From: Paraburkholderia hiiakae | Lineage (GTDB): Bacteria; Pseudomonadota; Gammaproteobacteria; Burkholderiales; Burkholderiaceae | Direction: 5' to 3' | Assembly: GCF_904848665.1 (NCBI RefSeq) | Contig: NZ_CAJHCQ010000013.1 | Location: forward strand, 124,001-188,000 | DNA length: 64,000 nucleotides | In this document: positions 51,871 through 61,761 of the stretch, piece after piece | Numbering within the stretch: position 1 is the first letter of the stretch | Layout: each line of letters opens with the position of its first letter | The notes under the pieces: model-generated | What the model was told of the DNA's origin: nothing | What the model saw: only the letters and a program-made list of their open reading frames with translations | The model's database searches: none | Translations under genes and position numbers: made by a program

Positions 51871-54215
51871 GGCTGCACCCGCGTCGTGGTGGGCACCGCC
51901 TGTTGCACCGGCGTGGTTTCCACGGGCGCGGTTTGCAGGGGTTCGGCGGGCTGCATCTGCACGGCGCTTGCCGGATTTGCAGGAGCCGCGGGCGGCACGC
52001 CCACCGCCTGTTGACGCCGCATCTGGTCGAGATCGAACAGGTTCAGCGCCGATCCGCCCTGGCTCGGGCCGAGCGGCATCGGCGGCACGACCGGGTCGTC
52101 CTTATCCTTGATCAGGTTGTTGTCGGACTTGTATGCGCCCGTCACGCCCTGGATATAGTCGTAGCGATTCGACGTGACCGCTTGCGCCGTGTCGCGGTCG
52201 CTGATGATCACCGGACGCAGGAACACCATCAGGTTCGTCTTCTCGCGCGTCTTGTTTTCCGAGCGGAACAGCTGGCCGATCCAGGGAATGTCACCGAGCA
52301 GCGGCACCTTGCTGTTGGCGACCTGGTAGTTGTCCTGCATCAGGCCGCCGAGCACGATGATTTCGCCGTTATCGGCCAGCACAGTCGACTGGATCGAACG
52401 CTTGGTGAACTCGGGGCCGGCCGGGTTGGTCGACGCGTTGGTCGTACCCGTGACGATCGCCGAATCTTCCGTGTATAGCTGCAGCTTGAGGATGCCGCCG
52501 TCGGTGATCTGCGGCTTGATGTGCAGCGTCAAGCCTACGTCCACACGGTCGTAGGTGTTGAACGCCGTGCTCGCCGTGCCGCTCGTGAGGTTCGAGTACG
52601 AACCCGTCTGGATCGGCACGTTCGTACCGACGACGATCTTCGCTTCCTGGTTGTCGAGCGTGATGAGGTTAGGCGTGGACAGCACGTTGGCATCGGCCGT
52701 TTGCGAGAGCGCCTGCAGCAATGCGCCAAGCCCCTGCACGCCGAAGATGTTCTTGATCCAGCCCACATTCAGGCCCTGCTGGAGGCCGGATGCCCCGAGC
52801 GCGTTGGCGAGGCCGCCGGTAGTGGCGGCGGCGGCCGCTGCCGTCGTCAGGTTGACAATGCTGTTGCCGCTGCCGGTGGCCAGATTGGTGCCCGCGTACA
52901 CATTGCCGCTCGCGACCTGCCACTGAATGCCCAGGTTGGCGTTGGTGGTCGAGTTCAGCTCGACGATCAGCGCTTCGATGTAGACCTGCGCGCGACGCGC
53001 ATCCAGCTGGTTGATCACGGAGCGCAGGTTGCGGTACACCGCGTCCGGGGCCGTGATGATCAGCGAGTTGGTCGCCGGGTCCGCCTGGATCATGCCGCCC
53101 GGCTGGTTGTCGTCGCCCTTGTCCTTGTCGCCGCCGAGGAACGGCGCTTCGTTGCTGCCGCCGCCGCTGCCGTATGAGCTGCCCCCGCCCATCGAACTGC
53201 CCGACGACGTACCGCCGCCGAGCGAACTCGACGGCAGCGGCGGCGTGCCGGAGGTGCCGGTCGACGTGCTGCTGCCGCCACCGCCGTTGCCGCTCTGGTT
53301 GAAGCCATTCGCGTTGCCCGACGACGACGTATCGTTGCCGCCCTTGCCGAGCATCCCGCGCAGCGTCTTGGCGAGTTGCGTGGCGTCGGCGTTGCGCAGC
53401 GGGACGACGTGAATGTTGCCCGGCATGCTGGTCGGCGCGTCGAGCTGCTTCGAGAGCTGGACTGCGGAGGCGAGGCGCTGCGCGTTCGAGGCACGCAGCA
53501 TCAGCGAGTTGGTGCGCGGGTCGGCAACGACCGAAACCTTCAGCGACGGGTCCGAGGCGCCGATCGCGCCCGGGTCGAGCATCTTCGCGATTTGCGGCGC
53601 GATGTCGAGCGCATTGGCGTTGTGCAGCTGCACCACCTGCACCTGCTGGCCGGCGGCCGAGTCCACACCCGCGATGATCGAGGCGATGCGGCGCACGTTG
53701 TCCGCATAGTCGGTCACGATGAGCGTGTTGTTGGCCGGGTAGGCGGCAATGGTGTTGTTCGGCGAGATGAGCGGGCGCAGCACCGGCAGGAGGTTGTTCG
53801 CCGACTCGTGCCTGAGCGTGAACACCTGGGTCACCACCTGGTCGCCGCGCGCGGTAGGCGCATTGCCGACATAGGTGGGCACGCCCTGCAGCTTGGCGTC
53901 CGCCTCCGGCACGACCTTCAGTACACCGTGATCCTGCACGAGCGCGAAGCCTTGCATACGCAGCGCCGACTGCAGGGTCTTGAGCGCCTGGTCCTCGGGT
54001 ACGGGGTTCTCCGAGACGAGATTGAGCTGCCCCTTCACGCGGGGATCGACGATGATCGTTTTGCCGGTGGCGGCGCCAATTGCCTTCGCCACCTGATCGA
54101 TGTCGGCGTTGACGAAATTGAGCGTGACCTGCGCATAGGCAAGCTGTGCCGTAATGAGTCCGCTCACGAGCAGCGCCGTGGCGACGCGACGCAAAGCCAT
54201 ACGATTTCTTCTCAT
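51867..54215 (-). CDS. gspD: Type II secretion secretin D
   Basis: 782 residues. Signal peptide ending AYAQ (about residue 29), N0-N3 domains, a long Gly/Ser-rich insert (about 305-360, 'GGGSSTSTGTSG' type) and the secretin core ending in 'VPLLGDIPWIGQLF' and 'LMVFLRPVII'. Outer-membrane channel of the system. No gspS pilotin was found nearby. First gene of gspDEF. Confidence 0.96.
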   Translation of the reverse strand: MRRNRMALRRVATALLVSGLITAQLAYAQVTLNFVNADIDQVAKAIGAATGKTIIVDPRVKGQLNLVSENPVPEDQALKTLQSALRMQGFALVQDHGVLKVVPEADAKLQGVPTYVGNAPTARGDQVVTQVFTLRHESANNLLPVLRPLISPNNTIAAYPANNTLIVTDYADNVRRIASIIAGVDSAAGQQVQVVQLHNANALDIAPQIAKMLDPGAIGASDPSLKVSVVADPRTNSLMLRASNAQRLASAVQLSKQLDAPTSMPGNIHVVPLRNADATQLAKTLRGMLGKGGNDTSSSGNANGFNQSGNGGGGSSTSTGTSGTPPLPSSSLGGGTSSGSSMGGGSSYGSGGGSNEAPFLGGDKDKGDDNQPGGMIQADPATNSLIITAPDAVYRNLRSVINQLDARRAQVYIEALIVELNSTTNANLGIQWQVASGNVYAGTNLATGSGNSIVNLTTAAAAAATTGGLANALGASGLQQGLNVGWIKNIFGVQGLGALLQALSQTADANVLSTPNLITLDNQEAKIVVGTNVPIQTGSYSNLTSGTASTAFNTYDRVDVGLTLHIKPQITDGGILKLQLYTEDSAIVTGTTNASTNPAGPEFTKRSIQSTVLADNGEIIVLGGLMQDNYQVANSKVPLLGDIPWIGQLFRSENKTREKTNLMVFLRPVIISDRDTAQAVTSNRYDYIQGVTGAYKSDNNLIKDKDDPVVPPMPLGPSQGGSALNLFDLDQMRRQQAVGVPPAAPANPASAVQMQPAEPLQTAPVETTPVQQAVPTTTRVQP

Positions 54216-54710
54216 GGGTGTCTTATCGAAGCCAGCGGCAGACGCGCGCGGCTATTCGTTCTCGACGTGCGGCTGTGGGGCCGACTCGCCTGTGCTTTTC
54301 TGACTAGTGTCGGCGCCGGCTCTCCTCAGCCCGGACGTCCGTTAGTCAACAAAAGATGGAACAGTAGCAGTTTTTCATGTCGAATTTGTCACAAAAAATG
54401 GGTCTCCGGGGAATTCTTCTAATCCGCGAGCCGCGCCAGCCATCAATCCCAAGCTATTTGTAAGCATGCGGGCGTCTTGTCCGGGCGGCCAGCTTGACGC
54501 TTCATCGGTGACCGGTATCATACGAGCGGCCCGAAGGTTGCCCAACGCACTTTCGGGCCTTATTTGTGTGGGAATTCCCGCATTGCTCGCCAGAAAACAG
54601 GCCGGCCCGCGAGAGATTGCGTCATTCTTCAGACTGCGTCGTTCGGTTCTTTGCTTGCCGTTTTGTTTGTCCTTTTGTTTGCCCTTTTTTCAGCTTCCGC
54701 GCGAGTCGCC
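54216..54710. other. Divergent promoter region between gspD and the transglycosylase gene
   Basis: 495 bp. An AT-rich block at 54370-54400 probably contains the gspD promoter. The plus-strand frame from 54564 is open before the chosen start, but without homology. Confidence 0.4.
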
Positions 54711-55157
54711 ATGCAGAACATCTGGTCCGCTACGCTTGCCGCCGCCGTGGTGCTCGTCACCGCGAGCGCCAGCACGCTCGCGCACGCGGACTGTTTCGAC
54801 GAGGCCGCGCACTACCAGAAGGTCAATCCGCTGATCCTGCGCGCCATCGCCTGGCAGGAGTCGCACAACCGGCCCGACGCGGTACACAGGAATGCGAACG
54901 GTTCGATCGACTATGGCGTCATGCAGATCAATTCCGTGCACCTGCCCGTGCTCTCGCAGTACGGCATCTCGCAAAGCACGCTCATGGAGCCGTGCAAGAA
55001 CGTCTACATTGCCGCGTGGCATCTACGCCAGAAGATGAACAAATACGGCAACACGTGGGCGGCGATCGGCGCTTACCATTCCGAAACGCCAACGCAGCGC
55101 GACCAGTACGCGCAGCAAATCGCCGACATTCTGCGCAAATGGCATCTCATGCAGTAG
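54711..55157 (+). CDS. Lytic transglycosylase (IagB/PilT type)
   Basis: 148 residues from the ATG at 54711. Signal peptide 1-26 ending LAHAD, then the SLT domain: 'ILRAIAWQESHN' with catalytic Glu, 'IDYGVMQINSVH', and 'NVYIAAWHLRQKMNKYG'. Cleaves peptidoglycan, often to let a secretion machine or pilus through the wall; the adjacent gsp locus fits this role. Start lacks a strong ribosome site. Confidence 0.88.
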   Translation: MQNIWSATLAAAVVLVTASASTLAHADCFDEAAHYQKVNPLILRAIAWQESHNRPDAVHRNANGSIDYGVMQINSVHLPVLSQYGISQSTLMEPCKNVYIAAWHLRQKMNKYGNTWAAIGAYHSETPTQRDQYAQQIADILRKWHLMQ

Positions 55158-55323
55158 CGCACTCGAGCGCATACTGCGTGCTTGAGCCCTGAAAGCGGCG
55201 ACACGCGTGCCCGGCGCCTGGCGCGTGCATGGTGCAAAATACTGGCTGGCGCCGCTCCCTTACGAGGATTTCGATCCTTTCGCGCGGCGCGCCTCCCGAC
55301 TCACTTTCTGCACCCCAACTGCG

Positions 55324-56670
55324 ATGAACCAGCCGCCACTGCCCGTCACCGTGCTCTCGGGTTTTCTGGGCGCGGGCAAGACCACGCTGCTCAACCATAT
55401 TCTTTCGAACCGCGCGGGCCTGCGCGTGGCGGTGATCGTCAACGACCTCGCGTCGGTGAACATCGACGCCGCGCTCGTGCGCGACGCCTCGGCGCTCTCG
55501 CGCGTGGAAGAGCGCGTGGTCGAAATGTCGAACGGCTGCATTTGCTGCACGCTGCGCGACGACCTGCTCACCGAGATCCAGCGCCTCGCCGACCCCGCGC
55601 ACACCGGCCAGCGCTTCGACGCCATCGTGATCGAATCGACCGGCGTGGCCGAGCCCATGCCGATCGCGGAAACGTTCACCTTCGCGGGCGAAGACGGCGT
55701 CGCGCTCGACGCGTTCGCGCGCCTCGACACGATGGTCACGGTGGTCGACGCATTCAACTTCCTGCGCGACTACGCGAGCGCTGACCAGCTCGCGCAGCGG
55801 GGCGTGGCGGCGAGCGAGGAAGACGACCGCGCGATCGTGGAGCTGCTCGTCGATCAGGTGGAATTCTGCGACGTGCTCGTGCTCAACAAGGCCGACCTCG
55901 TGAGCGACGACGAACTCGCGCGCCTGCAGCACATTCTCGCGCGCATCAATCCGCGCGCCGTGCAGGTGGTGAGCCGCTTCGGCGATGTGCCGTTCGAGGA
56001 AGTGATCAATACCGGGCGCTTCGATTTCGATGCGGCGTCGAGCGCACCGGGCTGGCTCGCGTCGCTGCACGACCATGACCATAGCGATGACCCGGCGCAT
56101 TGCCACGATCCTGCGCATACGCATGCGCCGCGCAGCGAAGCCGATGAGTACGGTATCAGCAACTTCGTTTATCGCGCGCGCCGTCCGTTTCATCCCGAAC
56201 GCTTCTGGGCGCTGCTCAACCAGGAGTGGAAGGGCGTACTGCGCTCGAAGGGCTTCTTCTGGCTAGCCACGCGCAACGACATAACGGGCACGCTCTCGCA
56301 GGCAGGCGGCGTGTGCCGCCACGGTCCCGCGGGCACGTGGTGGGCTGCGCTGCCGCGCGAGGAATGGCCGCAGGACGCCGAGCTCGAAAAGGAAATCGCC
56401 GCCGACTGGCAGGGCGATCTCGATGACCCCAGCGTCGGCGACCGTCGCCAGGAACTGGTGATGATCGGTGTGGATCTCGATCGCGACGCCTGGCGCTCGA
56501 AGCTCGACGCATGTCTTCTCACCGACGAGGAGTACGCGGCTGGTCCCGAAGCCTGGCTGAACTACGCCGACCCGTTCCCGTCCTGGGAACTGGACGACGA
56601 CGATCACGATCACGATCACGGCGATCACGGCGATCACGGCGATCACGGCGAAATCGTCCATCGTCCCTAG
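55324..56670 (+). CDS. COG0523 (CobW/ZNG1-type) metallochaperone GTPase with His-rich segments
   Basis: 448 residues from the ATG at 55324. G1 GFLGAGKTT, metal motif 'NGCICCTL' (CxCC), Walker B 'ESTGVAEP', NKAD (G4), and the CobW C-terminal domain. Two His-rich stretches: 'HDHDHSDD...HCHDPAHTHAP' in the middle, and a C-terminal 'DHDHDHGDHGDHGDHG'. These suggest zinc or another divalent metal. Supplies metal to client enzymes under limitation. No Zur box was recognised upstream. Confidence 0.9.
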   Translation: MNQPPLPVTVLSGFLGAGKTTLLNHILSNRAGLRVAVIVNDLASVNIDAALVRDASALSRVEERVVEMSNGCICCTLRDDLLTEIQRLADPAHTGQRFDAIVIESTGVAEPMPIAETFTFAGEDGVALDAFARLDTMVTVVDAFNFLRDYASADQLAQRGVAASEEDDRAIVELLVDQVEFCDVLVLNKADLVSDDELARLQHILARINPRAVQVVSRFGDVPFEEVINTGRFDFDAASSAPGWLASLHDHDHSDDPAHCHDPAHTHAPRSEADEYGISNFVYRARRPFHPERFWALLNQEWKGVLRSKGFFWLATRNDITGTLSQAGGVCRHGPAGTWWAALPREEWPQDAELEKEIAADWQGDLDDPSVGDRRQELVMIGVDLDRDAWRSKLDACLLTDEEYAAGPEAWLNYADPFPSWELDDDDHDHDHGDHGDHGDHGEIVHRP

Positions 56671-56708
56671 TCGTCCCGAGTAGTCAGAGCGACGCGCTCA
56701 ATCAACAA

Positions 56709-56741
56709 CGGCGCCGCATTATTGCGGCGCCGTTTGCTTTT
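56709..56741 (+). terminator. Intrinsic terminator of the COG0523 gene
   Basis: CGGCGCCGCA-TTAT-TGCGGCGCCG, then TTTGCTTTTT. Confidence 0.88.
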
Positions 56742-56768
56742 TCGCCCGCGCTGCACGAACCGCGCGGG

Positions 56769-56792
56769 CGAAAAAAAACCCGCCAGGGGCGG
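56769..56792 (-). terminator. Intrinsic terminator of hupB
   Basis: ACCCGCC-AGG-GGCGGGT preceded by eight A, giving a T tract on the minus strand; 25 bp after the hupB stop. Confidence 0.85.
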
Positions 56793-56816
56793 GTGTCAAC
56801 TTAAAGCGGCAATGGC

Positions 56817-57095
56817 TTAGCGCTTGTTGACGGCGTCCTTGAACGCCTTGCCAGCCGTAAACTTGACGGTCTTGGCTGCGGGAATCTTGATGGTTTCGCC
56901 GGTCTTCGGGTTGCGGCCCGTACGGGCTGCGCGCTTGCCCGAACCGAAGCTGCCGAAGCCGATCAGCTGAACCGCGTCACCCTTCGACACAGCCTTCTTG
57001 ACCACTTCGAGGAGCGTGTCCAGCGTCTCGCCGGTTTGTGCCTTGCTAGCGCCCGTCTGTGCTGCGACGGCGTCGATCAGTTCCTGTTTATTCAT
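56817..57095 (-). CDS. hupB: Nucleoid protein HU (beta type)
   Basis: 92 residues from 'MNKQELIDAVAAQTGASK' with AAGGAAC upstream. 'IGFGSFGSGKRAARTGRNP', the DNA-bending arm and core of HU, and 'AAKTVKFTAGKAFKDAVN' tail. Compacts DNA and helps DnaA open the origin. Monocistronic with its own terminator. Confidence 0.95.
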   Translation of the reverse strand: MNKQELIDAVAAQTGASKAQTGETLDTLLEVVKKAVSKGDAVQLIGFGSFGSGKRAARTGRNPKTGETIKIPAAKTVKFTAGKAFKDAVNKR

Positions 57096-57558
57096 TGAGA
57101 AGTTCCTTTCTGTGTTTAGGTTGACACGAACAGCGCGAACGCGCCGATTATACGGACGCGTGCCGCGCCGTCGAGCAGCGACGGACCCGGAGCACCCCGG
57201 CGTTTTCGCGTTGCGGCGGCTAGCGTGTGTCTTATGCCGCAACGTCCGTGCTGCCGCTTCCCTGGGCGGCGCTTGCTATGATAGCGCAGCGCAAACCCAA
57301 TAACGACAAGGGTTTCGAAGAATTCGCGCGGGAATTGCGGCTTTTTTGGCGCCTACAGACGTTTTAGGGGTATCCACCCCCGCAAATCCCGCTGCCTGCG
57401 GCATTTTTCCCGCCGCACGCGTTGCGCGGCGCCAACGCAGCACGCGCGCAAACGCAGGCCTGGCAAGCGTTTGCGGCCATGCGGCAAGCCTTCGCCATAC
57501 GCTTTTTCCCGTCTCGCTCCTTTCTCGTTTCTTCCTCACTTCTGGCTTCGCGTTCCTC
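57096..57558. other. Divergent region between hupB and mnmC
   Basis: 463 bp holding the hupB promoter and the 5' leader of mnmC. The mnmC frame is open from 57346, but without homology before 57559. Confidence 0.4.
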
Positions 57559-59535
57559 ATGACCGCCACCCTGACACCTGCCACGCTCGCTTTTCGGGAA
57601 GACGGCACGCCGTTTTCGCCTATCTATGGCGACGTTTATCACAGCACTGCAGGCGCATTCGCACAGGCCCAAGCCGTCTTTCTGAACGGCAACGCGTTGC
57701 CGCAGCGCTGGCAAGACCGGCGGATCTTCACCGTGGTCGAAACCGGCTTCGGCATGGGCGTGAACTTTCTCGCGACGTGGTCGGCATGGCGCGACGATCC
57801 GGCGCGCTGCGAACGCCTGCATTTCGTTTCGGTGGAAAAACATCCGTTCGCGCGCAACGACCTGCAGAGCGCGCTCGGCGCAATCGTTGCGCACACACGC
57901 GAAGCGCCGCTCGCGCGCGAACTCGTGAACGCCTGGCCGATGCTCGTGGCGGGCACGCATCGACTCGAATTCGATGACGGACGCGTCACGCTCACGCTCG
58001 TTTTCGGCGACGCGCTCGAGGTATTTCCCAAAATGTGGATGCGCGCCGATGCGATCTACCTCGACGGCTTCGCTCCCGCGAAGAATCCCGAGCTCTGGTC
58101 CCCGGCCATTTTCAAGGCACTTGCGCGCATTGCCGGCGAGGACGCGACCTTCGCGACCTGGAGCAGTTCGGGGGACGTGAAGCGCGCGCTGGAGCAAAGC
58201 GGCTTCGAATACCAGAAGGTAAAAGGCTTCAACGGCAAGTGGGCGATGCTGGTCGGACGCTTCGCGCCGCGCTGGCGCGTGCGCCGCTACGAGCCGCCGC
58301 TGCCACTTGCGCTGCGCGAGCGGCACGCCATCGTCGTGGGAGCGGGACTCGCCGGCTGCGCACTCGTCGAGCGGCTGGCCGTACGCGGCTGGCGCGTGAC
58401 GCTCATCGAACGCAACGCCGCACCCGCGCTCGAGGCATCGGGCAATCCGGCCGGCGTGTTTCATCCGCTGATTTCCCGTGACGACAGCAGCGCGTCCCGC
58501 ATCACGCGCGCGGGGTTTCTCTACGCGCTCCGGCGCTGGGCGGCGCTCGAAGCCGCGGGCCATGCGCCCAGGCGCTCGCACGCCGGCTTGCTCCATCTCG
58601 CCACCGACGACGAATCGCGCGCCGTCGCCGCCGCGCTGGAATCGTTCGGCTATCCCGAAGAATTCGTGAGCGCCGTCACGCGTGAGCAAGCGCAGGCGCT
58701 GGCCGGCGTCGCGCTCAATCAGGGCGGGTGGTTCTATCCGCTAGGCGGCGCGATCTCCCCGGCGTCGCTCTGCCACGCTCAATGCGCCTACGCCGCCGCG
58801 TTGCCTCGCGCACAGGTCGAAACACGTTTCGGTGTACGTATCGGTCATATCGCGCGCGCAGGCGTTCAAGAATCCGACGAATGGCAGGTGTTCGACGACG
58901 CCGGACGATTCGTCGCCCAGGCGGGGGCGGTGATCTTCGCCAACGCCCAGGACGCCTCGCGCGCCGCCACGCTCGAGCATGCGCCCACGCGCATCGTGCG
59001 CGGTCAGCTCACGCTCGTCGATCCCAGCCCGCTCGCGAACCTGCGCGTGCCCGTGATCGGCGAAGGCTATGCGGTGCCGCTCGACGACGGCGTGACACTC
59101 GCGGGCGCTACCTACGAAGTCGACGACGCCGACGACGCGCTGCGCGCCGCCGGCCATACCGAGAATATCGAACGCGTCGCCCAAATGCTGCCGGAACTCG
59201 GCGCGGCTCAAGGCGAGCGCGACTTCGCGGGCCGCGTGGCGTTCCGCTGCGTCACCAGCGACCGCATGCCGATGATCGGCCCGCTCGCCGACGAAAATGC
59301 CGCCCGCCGCGATGCGCAGCGTCTGGCCGGCGCGTGGCCGCTCGACCTGCCGCGCGCAAGCGGCCTCTACGGTGCGTATGCGTTTGGCTCGCGCGGGCTC
59401 GTGTGGGCGGCGCTAGGGGCGGAGCTGATCGCCTCGCAGCTGGAAGGCGAACCGTGGCCGCTGGAGCGGGAACTCGCCGATCAGGTGGATCCGGCGCGCT
59501 TTCTCCAGCGCGCCTTGCGCCAGCGCAGTCTTTGA
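57559..59535 (+). CDS. mnmC: tRNA 5-methylaminomethyl-2-thiouridine biosynthesis bifunctional protein
   Basis: 658 residues from 'MTATLTPATLAFREDGTPFSP', the usual MnmC size. N-terminal methyltransferase ('VETGFGMGVNFLATW', 'DAIYLDGFAPAKNPELW'), C-terminal FAD oxidase with 'AIVVGAGLAGCALVERLA'. Converts cmnm5 to mnm5 at U34, finishing the pathway begun by MnmE (23.4 kb). Followed by the second DnaA-box region. Confidence 0.95.
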   Translation: MTATLTPATLAFREDGTPFSPIYGDVYHSTAGAFAQAQAVFLNGNALPQRWQDRRIFTVVETGFGMGVNFLATWSAWRDDPARCERLHFVSVEKHPFARNDLQSALGAIVAHTREAPLARELVNAWPMLVAGTHRLEFDDGRVTLTLVFGDALEVFPKMWMRADAIYLDGFAPAKNPELWSPAIFKALARIAGEDATFATWSSSGDVKRALEQSGFEYQKVKGFNGKWAMLVGRFAPRWRVRRYEPPLPLALRERHAIVVGAGLAGCALVERLAVRGWRVTLIERNAAPALEASGNPAGVFHPLISRDDSSASRITRAGFLYALRRWAALEAAGHAPRRSHAGLLHLATDDESRAVAAALESFGYPEEFVSAVTREQAQALAGVALNQGGWFYPLGGAISPASLCHAQCAYAAALPRAQVETRFGVRIGHIARAGVQESDEWQVFDDAGRFVAQAGAVIFANAQDASRAATLEHAPTRIVRGQLTLVDPSPLANLRVPVIGEGYAVPLDDGVTLAGATYEVDDADDALRAAGHTENIERVAQMLPELGAAQGERDFAGRVAFRCVTSDRMPMIGPLADENAARRDAQRLAGAWPLDLPRASGLYGAYAFGSRGLVWAALGAELIASQLEGEPWPLERELADQVDPARFLQRALRQRSL

Positions 59536-60500
59536 GCGCGGCGCACGGAAAAGGGCTGAAAAGGGCCGCCCAGGTTATCCACGCGAATCTGTGGATAACC
59601 GCGCGAATTACCAGCGAATCGAGTGTGGAGCCGGTGTGGACGTAAACGGGGTAACTCAGCACACCCCCTTCCAGGCCAAAAAGTTGTTCTTCGAAGCGCG
59701 CGCGGACCGCACACACTTTGCGCCCGGTTGTGCGAGCGCCAACTCGCGGATTCCTTTCGGTAAACCCCGGTTATCCACAGGAAACCCAGGCCCTTGTTAA
59801 CTTCTACTACGTATACATACGGTAAACCGTAAACCCGAAGCTAATCCCATCGCTACCGGAAAGCACGACGAAACCCGAGCTTGAAAACGCCGACGAAAGC
59901 CGCCTCTCGATGCGGTCATTTTTTCCGCATACGTCGCCCGAAGCGCACAATGAGGACGCTATTACCGCCTTCGTCGATGCTTTCGAAGAGCGGGGGGCAA
60001 TTGCAAAAAAGCTATGGCACAATCGCCGTTCTTTCCGCGTCAAACGCCGCATCAGACGGTCGACGCATCCAAGGAACGGTTGCCCCTCATCCTGAATCTG
60101 AGTGCTCAGGGTAGACAGCAACGTTCGTTCATCCAACGCGGGCGCAGCCACACCACACGCAAGGCGCCCGTACCGGCTGTTCGCCGCACCGTCATGTGCC
60201 GGCGCACTGCTTGCCGCAGCGTTTTGCCGTAGCGTTTGCCGCACGAATTGCCCGCACTCGCCGCAGGAAGCGCTAATTCGCGCCAGCTCGCCATGTCGTC
60301 AGATCGTTGAGCCAGCCGGCTGCATCGGTTGGCGCGAACCGCGCCAGGTGCGCAGCAAGCAGGCACCGGACGGGGAGTAGAGGTGTCGTTCGCCTCGCGC
60401 GGCACGCGGCTTGCCTGCTAGCCAGCCGTATGTCGATCTAACGTCGGACAGCCGGATTCGATCCCACGCAAGATGTCGTTGCCAAGGAGAAGCCACCACG
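59536..60500. other. 965-bp region with origin-like module, otherwise no gene seen
   Basis: DnaA boxes: TTATCCACG 59575-59583 (one mismatch), TGTGGATAA 59590-59598 (perfect, minus), TTATCCACA 59771-59779 (perfect). The module 59765-59820 is the reverse complement of that at 13.2 kb. The 59820-60500 part has short frames on both strands without support, and should hold the antiporter promoter. Confidence 0.6.
59765..59820 (-). repeat. Origin-like module, copy B (inverted)
   Basis: Reading the minus strand: GTATGTATACGTAGTAG, AAGTTAACAAGG, CCTGGGT, then CCTGTGGATAACCGGGG. Same blocks and order as 13196-13257. Confidence 0.75.
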
Positions 60501-61706
60501 ATGAAGTCGGCGTTTTCGTTTTTTCCCGCCTGGCCGTTGCCACTCGACGGTATTTTCTGGGCCGGGCTCGCGCTGCTCGCCGCCGGTTTGTGCGGCGAGC
60601 TTTGTTATCGGGCGTGGCGCTTGCCGCGGATCTCGGGCTATGGCGTGATCGGGCTCATAGCCGGATCGGCCGGGTTTGGCGTGATCGACGCCAATGTCGG
60701 CACGTCCGCGCGGCCGCTGCTCGACGTTGCGCTCGGCCTGCTGCTGTTCGAACTGGGCAGCCGGCTCGACCTGCGCTGGATCCGCCGCAATCCCTGGCTC
60801 ATCCTTTCGAGTCTCGCCGAGGCCTCGCTCACCTTTGTGCTCGTGCTCGCGGTGCTGCTGTTTCTTTCCGTGCCGACGATGATCGCGCTCGTCGTGTCCG
60901 CGATCGCCATGGCGACGTCGCCTGCCATGGTGATCCAGCTCAAGACAGAGTTGCGCGCGGAAGGCCAGGTCACGCAACGCTTGCTCACGCTCACGGCGCT
61001 CAACAGCATGTATGCGGTGATCGTGGAAAAGCTCGCCTCGACCTGGCTGCATCAGGAAATGTACGGCAACGTATTCGCGACGATCCTGCAGCCGCTCTAT
61101 CTGCTGATCGGCTCGCTGATTCTCGCGTTCGTGCTCGCCCGCGCGTGCACGCTGTTTTACCGGCGGCTGAGCCCGCAGGACGAGCACTCGTTTGTCGCGC
61201 TCTTCGGCCTCGTGCTCCTCGCGATTGCCATTGCGCACCTGCTCAAGCTTTCGACGATCCTGAGCCTGCTTGCCGCCGGCATCATCGTGAAGAATCTGGA
61301 GGCGCGTCCGCAATTGTGGCCGCAGCATTTCGGCACGGCCGGATGGCTGCTTACGGTGATTCTGTTCGTGCTCACGCTCACGACCTTCGAGTGGCACGAC
61401 ATTCTCGTGGGCGGCGCGGCCGCGGCAGGGCTGATCGTCGCGCGCCTCGTGGCCAAACTCGTCGGCGTGCTGATGTTCGCCAAACCGAGCGGGCTGCACT
61501 GGAAGCAGGGTGTGGCGCTCGGCATTGCCTTGACCCCGATGTCGGCGCTCGCGCTGCTGCTTGTCGAGGACACCTACGAGCTTTATCCGACGTTCGATCC
61601 GCGCCTGCGCGCGATCATTCTTTGCTCGATCGTCGTGCTGCAGCTCTTCGGACCCTGGCTGGTCTATCGCGCGCTTACGCTCGTCGGCGAACGCGGCGAA
61701 AAATGA
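60501..61706 (+). CDS. Cation/proton antiporter (CPA2, KefB/RosB-like)
   Basis: 401 residues from the ATG at 60501 with AAGGAG upstream. About 12 predicted membrane helices; 'PRISGYGVIGLIAGSAGFG' and 'LGLLLFELGSRLDLRW' fit the CPA2 Na+/H+ exchanger domain. No C-terminal TrkA-N domain, so it is not a full KefB/C. Exchanges K+ or Na+ for H+. Upstream of ybdK by 55 bp, probably one operon. Confidence 0.87.
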   Translation: MKSAFSFFPAWPLPLDGIFWAGLALLAAGLCGELCYRAWRLPRISGYGVIGLIAGSAGFGVIDANVGTSARPLLDVALGLLLFELGSRLDLRWIRRNPWLILSSLAEASLTFVLVLAVLLFLSVPTMIALVVSAIAMATSPAMVIQLKTELRAEGQVTQRLLTLTALNSMYAVIVEKLASTWLHQEMYGNVFATILQPLYLLIGSLILAFVLARACTLFYRRLSPQDEHSFVALFGLVLLAIAIAHLLKLSTILSLLAAGIIVKNLEARPQLWPQHFGTAGWLLTVILFVLTLTTFEWHDILVGGAAAAGLIVARLVAKLVGVLMFAKPSGLHWKQGVALGIALTPMSALALLLVEDTYELYPTFDPRLRAIILCSIVVLQLFGPWLVYRALTLVGERGEK

Positions 61707-61761
61707 ATCTCGCGTCGCGCGCGGCCAACGGCATGCGCGCGACGCCCTGAAAGGGGACGCC

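Noticed and set aside
56605..56650. GATCACGGC tandem units, CRISPR-like at first sight
   Set aside because: They are in-frame codons for the His-Gly-Asp tail of the COG0523 protein, with no spacers. No CRISPR array was found anywhere.
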